Assembly: GCA_014058105.1 (NCBI GenBank)
Contig: JACGCM010000715.1
Location: 4,030,001-4,094,000 of the forward strand
Origin: Kingdonia uniflora
Taxonomy: Eukaryota > Streptophyta > Magnoliopsida > Ranunculales > Circaeasteraceae
Reading direction: 5' to 3'
DNA: 64,000 nt
A model generated the notes under the pieces. The model was not told the DNA's origin and made no database searches. It saw nothing but the letters and a program-made list of their open reading frames with translations. Positions 33,991-44,759 of this stretch are shown here, in pieces (position 1 is the stretch's first letter; each line of letters opens with the position of its first letter). The translations under genes were made by a program, and so were the position numbers.

Positions 33991-34612
33991 TAATGGTATT
34001 AATTTCTATCGGGCCGATACTTGGGGAGATCGAGTACTTCGATACAGAGTTGTCGAGGCTTGGATTGGCCTAACATGGTGGCGATGTAGGCAAGGGCATC
34101 AGTATGTCTATTTTCACCTCGAGGGTAATGTATGATAGATGATTTTTTAGGAAAATGATCCATGCGGTGGCGAACGAGTGCTGCATATTTAGCCATAGGA
34201 CCATTTGCCTAGTTTTCGCCAGTATATTAACGCTGGACGAGTTATGAGTCGATGAATATGGCTAGTTTAGGGATACCAAGTTTGAGGGATAGATCAAGAC
34301 CGTGTATCAAAGCTTTGTACTCGGCTTCGTTGTTAGTACATTCGAAGTTTAATTTGATGGCCTTTTCGATTCGGTCGTTTGACGATGTTACCAGGATAAT
34401 ACCAATCCTAAAACTGTTTAGTCCTGTAGACCCATCGGTAAAGAGACGCCAACCTGCATTAGGGTTCCAGGGGTTGTTTTATTCTAGTTGATCTTCGGGT
34501 AGGTCATCTTTGTGTTCTTCTCACTCGATATCTTCGACCAGGAAGTCGGACATAAAATTGGCAACTACCTGGCTCTTTTGGGATACTTGTTTCTTGAAAG
34601 TGATATCGTGTT
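33991..34612 (-). pseudogene. second (DGSA-type) RNase H (B2)
   Basis: Tat elements carry an extra RNase H besides the RT-linked one. Here GWRLF-like and DGS residues occur near 34430, an EYKAL-like segment follows, and the tail HRMDHFPKKSSIIHYPRGENRHTDALAYIATMLG is at 34196-34050. The domain removes RNA from the RNA/DNA hybrid. Element C interrupts the RT-linked RNase H just upstream, at 34612/47810. Confidence 0.75.
34608..34612. repeat. target-site duplication of C, left copy (GTGTT)
   Basis: Identical to 47810-47814, in the B2 RNase H at the GEH motif. Confidence 0.93.
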
Positions 34613-35328
34613 TGTAGGGACCTAACTTCGTTCGGATGGGAAGTTGGTTCTTACAACATAGAATCAATCCTCAATCAAAGGAGACAAGCAATTGACCTAA
34701 AGTAAGATCTAACTTATATAAAAATACTTGCGTAGAGGCCCGAATGTGACTCTCTACTACCTCTGATGAGGATTTTTTAAGACAGATTATATTACTGAAG
34801 AGTAAATAACAGGGTTCGAGTACAGAGTATCTGGGTGGTCAAAGGTAAAATGCAAGGGGTTGGAAATGATTTTATAACCCCTTCTGGGCTTCCCCTCTCC
34901 TCTATTTATAGAGAGACCAGGAGCTGAGTCACCAAGAGTGGGTCAGGATTACATGATTACTGTCAGGAAATCTCGGTGAGTTATGGGCGCCGGTCATGTC
35001 GGTACTGTCACTGCAATATTTATTGGTGATGTATCAGAACAACGCGGTGGTTGGACCTGTCACTATAGCTATATGGGCCAATCAATACGCCATCTGGTCT
35101 GATGAGGTGACGTTCTGTCTTATCTCGCTTCGACCGTGTGTTAGTGAGATCAAAGGATTTCTGCAGTAGCATGTTGATCCATTCTCAAAGCTCTGTCTGA
35201 TGTCGAAGCTTTATCTTCGGGGGATCTCTGGGGAGTCTATTTTAGAGATTGAGTGGGCTTCGATACATTCAAGTAGGCAGTAAAGTAGGCTTTGACTAAC
35301 TGTCGAAGGCTACGAAAAGGCTACTACA
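34613..35328 (-). repeat. 3' LTR of C
   Basis: TGTAGGGACCTAAC...GGCTACTACA, 716 bases. TATA box TATTTATA at 34913-34920 is intact. Confidence 0.95.
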
Positions 35329-35341
35329 TTCGTCCCCTCTC
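35329..35341 (-). other. polypurine tract (C)
   Basis: GAGAGGGGACGAA on the minus strand, directly before the 3' LTR. Confidence 0.7.
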
Positions 35342-35493
35342 AGCGAAGGTTTCGAACCAAGTGGAGAGGTGTTTGCTGAGAAAACTATTTGGTCTTGGAA
35401 TCTGAGCTTTTTGAGTGTTGGTTTTCAGGTAGGTAATAAATGAGGGTAATTAAGAGGTATAGGTGATTATAGGGTACTAAATAAAGTGAAGGC

Positions 35494-35501
35494 TATAAGT
35501 A
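35494..35501 (+). promoter_or_regulatory. TATA-like box of C antisense small gene 1
   Basis: TATAAGTA, 87 bases before the ATG at 35581; the same spacing as in B2. Confidence 0.5.
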
Positions 35502-35580
35502 TGGGTTATTATGGAGGAATACTCTATCATCTTCCATTTGCAATAGTCTTCTGCTATTTCTTAATATTCTGAACATTTGA

Positions 35581-35919
35581 ATGGATACCACGTCGAACAT
35601 GCATTACCAGAAGAGGATGGGCTTCGCTCGTGACAGTCGAGTGGGGCAGAAGATGGCGAAACTGCATATGAAGTTTTTTGGGCAGCATGATCTGAGCTGG
35701 GACATGCCGAACCTTGTGGCGGTAGGACCTGAGGAATTCATCAATGGTGAACCTTATGCCTATCTGTGGGAACAGCCGAGGCTTCATTTTACGACTGCTG
35801 AGAGGCGCTATCTCTTTTTGATGGCTCTGGCCGAAAGTCTCATTTGTGCGAAGGAGATCATCAAGGAGCGAAACGTGGCAAGCGGAGCCAGTCTTTCCAG
35901 AAATGGGGCTTTAGGTTGA
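35581..35919 (+). CDS. antisense small-protein gene 1 (C, 112 aa)
   Basis: Intact 112-codon frame, opposite in strand to gag-pol. It starts MDTTSNMHYQKRMGF. The helix continues to KMAKLHMKFFGQ (about residues 26-37), then MPNLVAVGPEEF (about 42-53) and YAYLWEQPR (about 58-66), a Leu-rich segment YLFLMALAES, and a basic/Ser tail. It aligns with the B1 and B2 small genes and with gene 2 nearby. No known domain, signal peptide or membrane segment. This is the best preserved member of the family. Confidence 0.6.
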   Translation: MDTTSNMHYQKRMGFARDSRVGQKMAKLHMKFFGQHDLSWDMPNLVAVGPEEFINGEPYAYLWEQPRLHFTTAERRYLFLMALAESLICAKEIIKERNVASGASLSRNGALG

Positions 35920-36328
35920 TGTGGCGAATGCTTGGTATTTTTTACAGGCTTTTGTTTTGCTATGTAAGGGGTTTTTTTGTAGTAGTGGCAGAAATATAAT
36001 TTGTTTGTTTGATCGGGTGTTTGGAATGGACAAAATATTTTCTGCATACCTGTATTGTTGTGTCTGATAGATAATGTAGGCGAATGTAGACGATTACTCT
36101 TATAGGCCCGAGGTATAATGATATGCTCGAAGGTAATAATGATCGAATGCTCAAAGCTAGAGGTATGCTCGACTAGAAGTCCTCGGGAATGAGGTTGGAA
36201 TGCAGGTACCGATGAATCAGTTACATCTAGGAAGTTGGAAAGTTTGTTTGCTGACTTTTCAAGGCTGGGAATTGAAGGTTGCCATTAATTCAGTTAGGGA
36301 AGAGGAAAAGTTGTGGTGGGTTTGTAAG

Positions 36329-36336
36329 TATAAAAA
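36329..36336 (+). promoter_or_regulatory. TATA box of C antisense small gene 2
   Basis: TATAAAAA, 82 bases before the ATG at 36411, followed by a pyrimidine-rich leader. Confidence 0.6.
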
Positions 36337-36410
36337 GGGATAGGTTGGAGGGAATTTCTTCATTTGTCCTGCAACTTTCTCTTCATCTACTTCTTTATTT
36401 GTTGATCAAC

Positions 36411-36674
36411 ATGGCTGAAAACGTACCGGTTCAGAGAGATCAAGTGACAGTGAGGGCCAGGAGGATCCAGGAGGCCTTGCTGGGTCTTCAACAGAGGTTC
36501 GGAATAGAGGAAGATATTGATGCTGAAATGCCAGACCTTTTTGAAGCCGAACCTAGGGCACCACTCTATGACATGCCCTTCACGTACTGGTGGAGAATAG
36601 TGCAGATGATGGGGCCATTTCCTGGCCATCGGCTGTCTCTTCTCACAGGCATCGGGGAAGATATAGTGGACTAG
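36411..36674 (+). CDS. antisense small-protein gene 2 (C, 87 aa)
   Basis: Starts at the ATG at 36411 (MAENVPVQRDQVTVRARRI), 82 bases after a TATA box; the longer frame upstream is leader. It has EALLGLQQRFGIEEDIDAE, PDLFEAEPRAP, then YWWRIVQMMGPFPGHRL. The Trp-rich block lines up with the B1 protein (HWWRVMQWLGP), closer than gene 1 does. After the stop the frame continues about 17 codons (EDEDETTIVEEKQ), suggesting a recent nonsense change. It is a tandem paralogue of gene 1. Confidence 0.6.
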   Translation: MAENVPVQRDQVTVRARRIQEALLGLQQRFGIEEDIDAEMPDLFEAEPRAPLYDMPFTYWWRIVQMMGPFPGHRLSLLTGIGEDIVD

Positions 36675-37972
36675 GAGGATGAAGATGAAACGACCATTGT
36701 TGAAGAGAAGCAACCCGCTAACAAATAGGGTTCTTTTTTGTACGCTTTCTTGCTTTCTTCCTCATTTTCTCTTCTCCCTTTTTTTTGTATGAAGCCTATA
36801 ATATTGTCTGAGTTGCTAAATGAAAGTGGTTTTTGTTAATAACTTTCTTTGTCGAGTTGTGGATAATAGTAATATAATCTGAATTGTAATTTTGAGGTAT
36901 TAAAGTGGTACTACAGTTGTCAAAATGTATTGTTTGTGTTGTTCGAAGATAAAAATGAATTTGTCGAAGTAAAAGGTAAACTGTGTCGAAGCTAAAAACT
37001 TTATCTATAATCATGAGATTTTTGAATGGTCGAAGTTTATGACTGTATTCGGTCGAAGGGTCAAAACTTTTGAGTTAAAGGAAGTGCTAGATGTCGAAGG
37101 TCAATATATTAGATAAGTTTATCTGAGGCTATCTACTGCGGATTGCTTGAGACGTAAAATGGTCGAGTACTCGAGTTTGGAGATTGTGTCGACGGTTATG
37201 CTGGATTTGACTAGCCATTTTGACAGCCCAGACGGCTTGTCTGTCAGACTGGTACGGGCGCCCGGAGCAGTGTACAAAAAGTAATGATGATGTTTTTCTT
37301 GTATGATGGAAAAGGTTATGATGTGGCTGTTTGGACTTGGTTGATTAGCTTCGAGTGGGGGAGAAAAAGGTTTAAGAGCTTTAACTTTTACAGGCAGCTA
37401 AAAGTGAGGATGGTATTCGCACGTAAGAAGTACGAGGGGTATATTAGACAAAACACATTGTAGCCAAAAAGTCAGGTAGTGGGGTCGTGGTAATGATAGT
37501 GGTCAGAAAATCGAGGCGGTTTTGGGTTTTTTGAAAAATATATATGAGGGAGAAGAGTAATTACTGTATTGTTTTACTGTGAGAATCAAAGAGTGGAGAG
37601 AAGGGAACATACGCCATTTCCTACTTGGGAGTTTTGGTTGCACTTGCTGGTTTGGTTTTGCTGATTCTAGGGTAGTGTTGCTAACCACTGGTAAGTTACT
37701 TGATCTCTGCTACTTGTACTTTGTTTTTCCCTTTTGAGAATGTAGGTAGGGCAGTCTGTGTTTGGGTTTTAAAGGTTATTTTCGAGGGTAAAGAGACTTG
37801 ACGGCTTTGGGTTTTGAGCTATTTTGAGAGTTTGGGGAGTTTAGGAGGGGGTATTGGGTCTGAGATTGAGGTTGTGATGAATATATGGGGGGGATGGATG
37901 GGATAGGAGTGATAGGCACGGGATTGTGGAATTTTCCACTCTAATTGCGTGTCTATTCTTCTGTAGGCTAAA
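36675..37972 (+). other. spacer, putative promoter and 5'-UTR intron of the C antisense main gene
   Basis: No coding region is recognised. TATATAT at 37539-37545 is followed by a leader with donor CTG|GTAAGT at 37691 and acceptor TTCTGTAG ending at 37966, a 276-base intron. The ATG lies six bases after the acceptor. Confidence 0.5.
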
Positions 37973-40020
37973 ATGCGTAACCGTCGGGCTTCGAGACAGA
38001 GACTGATAGATGAGGAGTTCGAAGAATTCGAAGCTAGTATTTCTGGTCGAGTCCCAATGGATGAGGGTAGTAATGTAGAAGTGTTAGATATTGTAACTGA
38101 GGCTCCATTGTTTATGGTTCTACCGGCTGAGGAGGTTCCGGTTTCGAGACGTCGAAGGACGATAGTTACCGAAGATATTGATGAAGAGGAAACAGTATGG
38201 GGGGAGGGGGTAATGTAGGGCCTTCGGGATATAAGGTACATAGTAAAGACAGTGGGGATTTGACTTAGTTGGATAGGGTCGAAGGTGCCATTTCCGCTAA
38301 ATATAGGATTAGATTAGATCGGTTTGCCGCCAAATTAAAACTCTCGAAGTTGAGGGTGTATCTGAGTGTTGCGGGGGCAGAGTTGGCCTTCAAGTCAGAC
38401 CCTGGGGAAGGGATTTTGGCTTATAGAGACCAAATTTGATTGGGACTGGAGCTTCCTCTCCGAAGAATGGTAAAAGAAGTGTTAAATTTCTGGGGGGTAG
38501 CTCTCGTGCAAATGAACGGTAATTTTTATAAGATGATGAGGGTAGTAGAGGGGATGAATGTAAAACTAGCTAGTGAGGGTCGATGTTTGATTAAGTTGTT
38601 TGACATTATCACATTTTACTCGTGGAAGGCTAGTCAGAACCCGGGGACCTATCACATCCAATGTCACCCGGAGAAACCTAGGTTCATTGACCTGTGCTCG
38701 ACAGGCTGAGGGCGGAATAAAGATTTACTGATAGTAAGGGGTAACTATGAGAATGTAGATACAGATGACCCGTATAAATTACATCATAGGGTATATAACG
38801 AAAGTAAGTTTACTGTTGAAGGGTTTGTTGCTGATGTGCATCTGAAATAAGTGATAACTGTGTTTTTGTTTTACTCTCCAGGTCCAAAGAGTTCATCTTG
38901 GGATAATCCGGTAAATTATATTGACACTCTGCTCGAGGCTAGTGAAGACTGGGTAAATTCTATGTTTGACAGTCTCAAAATCAAAAGGAAAAGGAGAAAG
39001 AAGGTGGATTCCCTGCTTCAAGACGTACCCGCTACGCCGAAGCTACCAAAGAGAAAAAGAGGTGAAGGTGCTTTGATGGGGCAAAATGAAATGGGAGGGG
39101 AGGAGATGCCAGGGAACTACTAGTTTGTGCCGAGATCGCGGAGGGGTTTGAAGCAAGTAGTGCCAGTGCCCAAAGTGGCAGGATATACGTCAAAGTTGAG
39201 ACCGAGGCCAGTAGCAGCTCAAACTGAGAAGGGGAAAGGCCCGGTAGTCCCCGAAGCTTTGAAGGTACAGCAATCAAAGGCTGGCCAATGCAAGAGGCGT
39301 AAGGTGCTGGGGGAGAATGATACGCTGGAGGAAGATAAAGAGATGACGGAGGTTAAATGACAGTGGCAGGCTGTGGCAAAGCAGGCTTCGATGGTCAAGC
39401 TCTGGGATGATGATCCAAACAAGGCTTTGAAGGAAATAAAGAAGCATATGTTTCAGGTAACTATATATGGCTTTCTATTGTGGTACTTTGAGATTTCTTG
39501 AAAATTATTCGAGTTTCGAGTTGCACTGATTTCTTAAAAAATTTAGCAGACGGATGCTTGGGTACAAACCTGCAGCAAGGCAATGAAGGCAGTAAAGGCA
39601 AAATTTAAGCAAGAAAAGGACAATCTAAATCTTTCTCGTGGAAAAGAGGCATTACTAGTGTCTGAAGTCAAGAAGTTGAAGCAAGATCTGGGGGTGCTTA
39701 CTGACTCTTATGACAAAAGGCTCGAGCTGCAGAGGTCGAGGCTAGAGCGAGATTGGTCTGCGAAGCTTGTGGTGTGTGAGAGGGAGAAAGAAGAACTGAA
39801 GGTAAGTTTTCAGCGGCAGTATGATTGCGAATGTAAGGTGAACATTAAGTTGAAAAACTTTATAGATGATAAGGGGTATGACCCCGAGACATTGGAACCT
39901 TATCCTGTGTCTCCCGAACTTGTTGAAGGGGATGATTTGCAGATGAAGGGAGGAGAGGCGAACATTGTTGAAGAAGCAGTTAGAAGTATTGGGGGTGGTA
40001 TAGATACTTCTCTTGTTTGA
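37973..40020 (+). pseudogene. antisense main gene, PF04195-like plus coiled coil (C)
   Basis: Start MRNRRASRQRLIDEEF at 37973. An acidic lead, then a stop near 38216. The PF04195-like block follows: LELPLRRMVKEVLNFWGVA, QMNGNFYKMMRVVEGMN, KLFDIITFYSW, TYHIQCHPEKPRFIDLCS. An intron acceptor ends at 38881 (CTCCAG). The next exon is Lys/Arg-rich (KIKRKRRKKVD, PKLPKRKRGEG). A third intron is 39457-39549 (CAG|GTAACT...AGCAG). The last exon (39550-40020) is a coiled coil ending KLKNFIDDKGYDPETLEPYP plus an acidic tail. A few stops make this copy a pseudogene. A nuclear coiled-coil protein is a fair guess, no more. Confidence 0.7.
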
Positions 40021-40640
40021 GCGCCCATTGGTAGAATTGTTTATGGTTTGGTCGTTGAAAGTTTGAATGAAGCTGCTGGGGGATCTGTGGAGCAAGAAGG
40101 TGTAACCATGCCGATATGAGGTACTTGGGATTGGGGTTACATGTCTTCTTCTGCTGATTATAATGTTGAGTTGTAATATTTTGAACAATGTTGTTGTTTT
40201 CTGTTGGTCTCTGAACTTGGTAGGCTGTTTGTGCTTTTGTTATCTGCTGAACTTTTAAAGTTGATGCAGAACATATTGATGCATATTTTCTAAACATACT
40301 GACTCTGAACTTCTGATTTGATATTTGATTTGCTAATGGATTGTGTAATCGTGCTCTGGCCTTAAATTATTGGAATCTGAATGTACATTCTGTTGATTTT
40401 GTTGTTTTGGACTCTTGATGATTGGTTTTTGAATTATACTGCAACTATTCCTCTGATGGATAATATGTTGAATGTGTTCTGCATTTGATGGAATTATAGA
40501 TAGTATTTTTGTACACGGTTTATGCAGAAATTGGATCTGTTTGAATTACTGTAGTATGATCGAAACCTGAGGAGTGTCGAAGATATATAGATCAAACTCT
40601 GAATATTTTGCTAGACATTGAAGGCCGAAGCCACAGCGAT
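40021..40640. other. 3' side of the C antisense gene, non-coding
   Basis: T-rich sequence after the stop at 40018-40020, plausibly 3' UTR and terminator of the antisense gene. I see no other feature. Confidence 0.4.
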
Positions 40641-41325
40641 GTTGAAATTTTTGAAAAATTTCCAGGTCGCCTCCGAGTATCAGTCGGGCCAAGGGGACGT
40701 GATACCTAGAGGAAACACGAAAATTTATTAGACTTTGAAGGTCTAAGCCACACTGAAGCAATATCTGATCGCTTCCAACGCATTCCCGAGGGTCCGGTCT
40801 TTCGAACATCCTTGCCCCTCGAGTCTGCTTGAATGTTGGAAACTCAAGCAATTTATAGTCGCCCCCAAGTACCAGCCGGGGGGAGGGTGGACATGATACC
40901 CGGAGTAAACCAAGAAATGGACTGGACTTCGACGATTTCGGAGCTTGGACGAAGTATATCTGATCGCCCCCAATGCATCCCCGAGGGTCCGGTCTTTCGA
41001 TCATCCTTACCCCTCGAGTATGCTCAAAACTGGAGACTTGAGCAATTCAGGATCAACCCCAAGTATTAGCCGGGGCGAGGGTGGACATGATACCTAGGGT
41101 CAATCAAGAAAAGGACTGGATTTCGAAGGCCTAAGCCACAACGAAGCAATATCTGATCGCCCCCAATGCATCCCCGAGGGTCCAGCTTTTTGACCATTCT
41201 TGCCCCTCGAGTTTGCCCGAAGTTAGGAGCTTAAAATATCTCGAGGTTACCCTCAAGTATCAGCCGGGTCGAAGGTTGACATGATACCTGAGTTAAATTA
41301 AGAAATTCAAAATGGAACAGGAGAC
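40640..41325. repeat. tandem repeat spacer of C, about 193-bp unit
   Basis: Landmark GCCCCCAAGTATCAGCCGGG recurs with AGT at 40676, 40868, 41062 and 41256 (periods 192, 194, 194). The unit shares CCCCAATGCATCCCCGAGGGTCCGG with the B repeats but is about 32 bases shorter. Confidence 0.9.
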
Positions 41326-41334
41326 GAAGTAAGG

Positions 41335-42500
41335 GTTGAAAAACTTGTTTATTCAATGTTCTGAATTACATCAGTTGTGCATGGTTAGAAATATTGCCTG
41401 TTATAGAAGACCAGCTACATTGTATTCTAGGGGTTTGGTAGAGGCTTTTCGTCTTCTGTCATTAAGTAATAAGAACCCCTATCTATTTTATGGTAGACAA
41501 CATATGGTCCTTCCCAAGATTTGGCTAACTTGCCGGCGTTTCGAGGTTTTGAAGATTGATTGACACGTCGAAGTACTAGATCTCCAATGCTGAAACTCTG
41601 TGGTTGAACTCTTTTGTTGTAGGATTTTTGAAGTTATGTATGATACCGACCAAGGTTGGCGATAGCTCGATCTCTGGTTTTATCGATCCATAACATTTTG
41701 CATGCAAGTTCGAACTCATTATCTTTGTCTGGGAGGTTAGGGTCTCGAGTGGGTACTTCAAATTGGGCTGAAAATACAGCTTCGGTTCCATATGTTAGGA
41801 GGAAGGGGGTGCATCCTGTAGATTTTCTTGGGGTTGTACGATAGGCCCAGAGGGCATGTTGTAACTCTAGAACCCATCGTCCTTTCTTTGCATCGACTTT
41901 CTTTTGAAGACCGTTGACGATGGTTTTCTTAATTGCTTTGACTTGACCGTTGCCCTGGGGATAGTAAGGTGTGGAGGGTGAGAGGATGATATTGTGTTTT
42001 TTGAGGAAGTTTCTGACTTTACTGCTAACGAATTGGGGACCAGTGTCGCATCGAATCATATGGGGATAGCCGAAGCGAGTGATGATGTATTCCCATAAAA
42101 CTTTGACGACTTCTTCTTCTCTGGTTCGGCATAGAGGTACCGCTTCGACCCATTTTGTGAAGTAATCGGTTACGACGAGGATATTTTCTATGCTACTCGA
42201 GGCTTTTGGGAAGGGACAAATGAGATCGATGGCCCATCTTTTGAATGGCCAGGAAACTTAACTGAAGTGGAGGTCTTAAGAGAGGCAATGGATGTCATGA
42301 GCATGATGCTTGCATTTGTCATAGTGTTTTACGTAGTCTGAGGCTTATTTGTTCATACCAGGCCAAAATAATCCTTGGGTAACAGCTCGAAGGGCCATAG
42401 AATGACTAGCAGTATGTGCACCGCAGGTTCCTTCATGAAGTTCAGCTAAGGTTTGAGAGGCTTCAGCTTGGGATATGCATCGAAGGAGGACGCTATTTAG
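41335..42500 (-). pseudogene. integrase (C)
   Basis: HHCC region about 42490-42300 (ELHEGTCGAHTAS-type residues). Core: AIDLICPFPKAS-like and FTKWVEAVPLCRTREEE near 42150, then CDTGPQF with the catalytic Asp at about 42050. The Glu position reads YPQGNGQVKAIKKTI, so the catalytic Glu is replaced by Lys. Bases 42059-41634 stay open (WAYRTTPRKSTGCTPFLLTYG, PTRDPNLPDKDNEFELACKM). The C-terminal part ends near 41345. Confidence 0.88.
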
Positions 42501-42539
42501 GGATTTTCGATGTAGTTAGTTTTTTTGGATAGTATATCT

Positions 42540-43140
42540 GCGTTAGTTTTCTAGCAGAGAGGGTTTGGCCTTGGTATCATCTGGGAGAGTAGCATTGTTG
42601 AAATAGTGAAGAAACGGTGTTTGCCAATTGTCTGGATCGTGACTCTCGTCACTAGTATTTATGGTATTAATTTCCATCTGATCGATACTTGGGCATTCGA
42701 GTACTTCGATATGGAGTGTCCGAGATTCAGATTGGCCTAGCATTGCTGCTATGTCGGCGAGGGCATCTGCATGTCTATTTTCTCCTTGAGGGTAATGTGT
42801 GATTATGGATTTTTTAGAGAACTGGCTCATGCACTATCGCACAAAAAGAGCGTAGTCAGCCATGCGACTGTTAGCTTGGTTTTCTCCTGTGTAATGTCTC
42901 AAAACAAGTTGGGAATCTATAAAGACCGCAAATTTGGGAATGCCAAGGTCGAGTGCAAGTTCTAGGCCGTGGATCAAGGCTTCATACTCTGCTTCGTTAT
43001 TGGATCATTCGAAGGCGAGTTTGATAGCTTTCTCTATGCGGTCAATAGTGGGTGTTACCAAGACAATACCAATTCCTGAGCCATTAGGTCATGCTGATCC
43101 GTCTATGAATAAACGCCAGCCAGTGAGAGGGTCCCAGGGG
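42540..43140 (-). pseudogene. second (DGSA-type) RNase H (C)
   Basis: GWRLFIDGSA at 43115-43089 continues from the RT-linked RNase H frame. A region with Glu and DSQ motifs follows (43060-42900), then the tail MSQFSKKSIITHYPQGENRHADALADIAAML (42830-42720). The first catalytic Asp lies in DGSA, and the region up to 42830 is broken by stops. Confidence 0.78.
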
Positions 43141-43730
43141 TCTATTATTTTGGGTTGATCTTCTGATAAGTCATCGTTGTGCTCTTCCCAGTCGACATCT
43201 TCGACCGGGAAGTCAGCTTGAAAGTCAGCTACTGCTTGGCCTTTCTGGGATATGTTCTTCTCGAATGTAATGTCATGTTCGCCAAGGTATACGGACCACT
43301 GTTGCACTCGTCTGGATATTTCTTTTTTGCTAAGTACCTCTCGAAGGGGATAATTGGTAATAACACGGATGGGATAAGCCTGAAAATATGGTTTGAGCTT
43401 ACGGGCTGAATAGACAAGTGTGAGGAGTAAACGCTCGAGTTTTAAATATCGAGTTTTTATGGGGGTTAGGGTTTTGCTGATAAAATATACAAGTTTTTCG
43501 ATATTGGAATCAAGTCGAATGAGCACCGAACTGAGAGAGATTTCTATTGCAGCAAGGTATAAAGAGAGAGCTTCTCCTTCGATAGGTGTGCTGATGATTG
43601 GTGAACGGCCAGGATAAGTTTTGAGTTCAATGAAGGCTTGTTCGCACTCAGGGGTCCAGTCGATCTCGGGATTGTTTTTTTTTTGCTTTATGGACGCTTT
43701 GATCGGGTAGGAGGGAAAAGAGCCAGGCAC
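43089..43730 (-). pseudogene. RT-linked RNase H (C)
   Basis: A 213-codon open stretch: IDWTPECEQAFIELKTYPG, YLAAIEISLSSVLIRLD, PVYFISKTL-like (LVYFISKTLTP), ERLLLTLVYSARKLKPYFQ, IRVITNYPLREVLSKKE and VYLGEHDITFEKN, ending at the DGSA start of the second domain. It shows directly that the two RNase H domains are adjacent in one frame. Confidence 0.88.
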
Positions 43731-44535
43731 ATCGATCTGAGGATTTATAAATGAAACGATTGAGGGCTTCTATCCTGCCCGCCACTTTTTGGACGCCTTT
43801 CTTGGTTTGGGGCAAAGGCATGTCTATGAGGGCTCGGATATGGGTGGGGTCAAACTCTATCCTGTGTTTACTGATAAGGTGACCCAAATTTTTTTTGGAT
43901 GACACGCCAAATTGGCACTTGTCTGGGTGAAGTTTCATATTATGCGTGCAAAGTATCGAGAAGATTTTTAAGAGGTCTTGGATATGGGTATTTTTCTGAA
44001 GGCTCTTGCATAGCATATCGTCGATATAGACTTCGACAGATTTGCCAAGTAAAGGTATGAACATTGTTATGACAAGACATTGGTAGGTGGAACCGGTATT
44101 TTTTAAGGCCGGAGGGAATAACATTGAAACAGTAAAGGCCTTGTTCAGTTATAAATGAAGTTTTAAGTTGATCTTCGGGGATGAGGGGTATCTGATTGTA
44201 ACCCGAAGCCGTATCCATCATGGATAGGCGCTCATGTCCAGCAGTAGCATCGAGGAGTACTGAGATAGTTGGGAGGGGGAAACTATCCTTCGGTGTGTGG
44301 TTGTTGAGGTCTGTGAAGTTGACGTAAATTCGGATCTTTCCATTCTTCTTTGAAACTGCTACAATGTTTGACATCCAGTCTGCGTACTTCACTTCTTTGA
44401 CAAAGCCTACGGATACGGCTTCTCGAAGTTGTGGTGCCAGTGTACGCTTCTTCATTTTTACTGCTAAAGAATGGGGGATGAGATCAAGGCGATGGCAGGC
44501 CAGGTTGGGGTCGATACCAGGCATCTCTTAAAATG
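43648..44535 (-). pseudogene. reverse transcriptase (C)
   Basis: MPGIDPNLACHRLDLIP at 44524, then FVKEVKYADWMSNIVAVSKKNGKIRI, PKDSFPLP, HERLSMMDTASGYNQIPLIP and TSFITEQGLYCFNVIP. A slip near 44115 shifts to the frame with VEVYIDDMLCKSLQK (YIDD intact), NMKLHPDKCQFGV and KGVQKVAGRIEALNRFI. Only one clear frameshift separates the halves, making this the best preserved RT in the window. Confidence 0.9.
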
Positions 44536-44759
44536 TCTAGGCTAAGATGTCTTTATTTGTTCAAAGGAACTCAGAAAGTTCGAGGCACTCTAACTCATTG
44601 AGGAAGGTTCTTATAAATGTACCCCGACCAGGACCGTCGAGTTCGATATAAACAGTAGGTTTGATGGATAGGGTGGTATCTGTCGAACTCGAAGGGATAG
44701 AAAGATACTGTGATTTCTATGGGCGGCTGACAAGTTTTTGGGTTTGGTTGATCTCTGGG

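Noticed and set aside
39742..40297. 148- and 105-codon minus-strand frames
   Set aside because: They overlap the end and 3' flank of the C antisense gene on the other strand and have no counterpart in B1 or B2.
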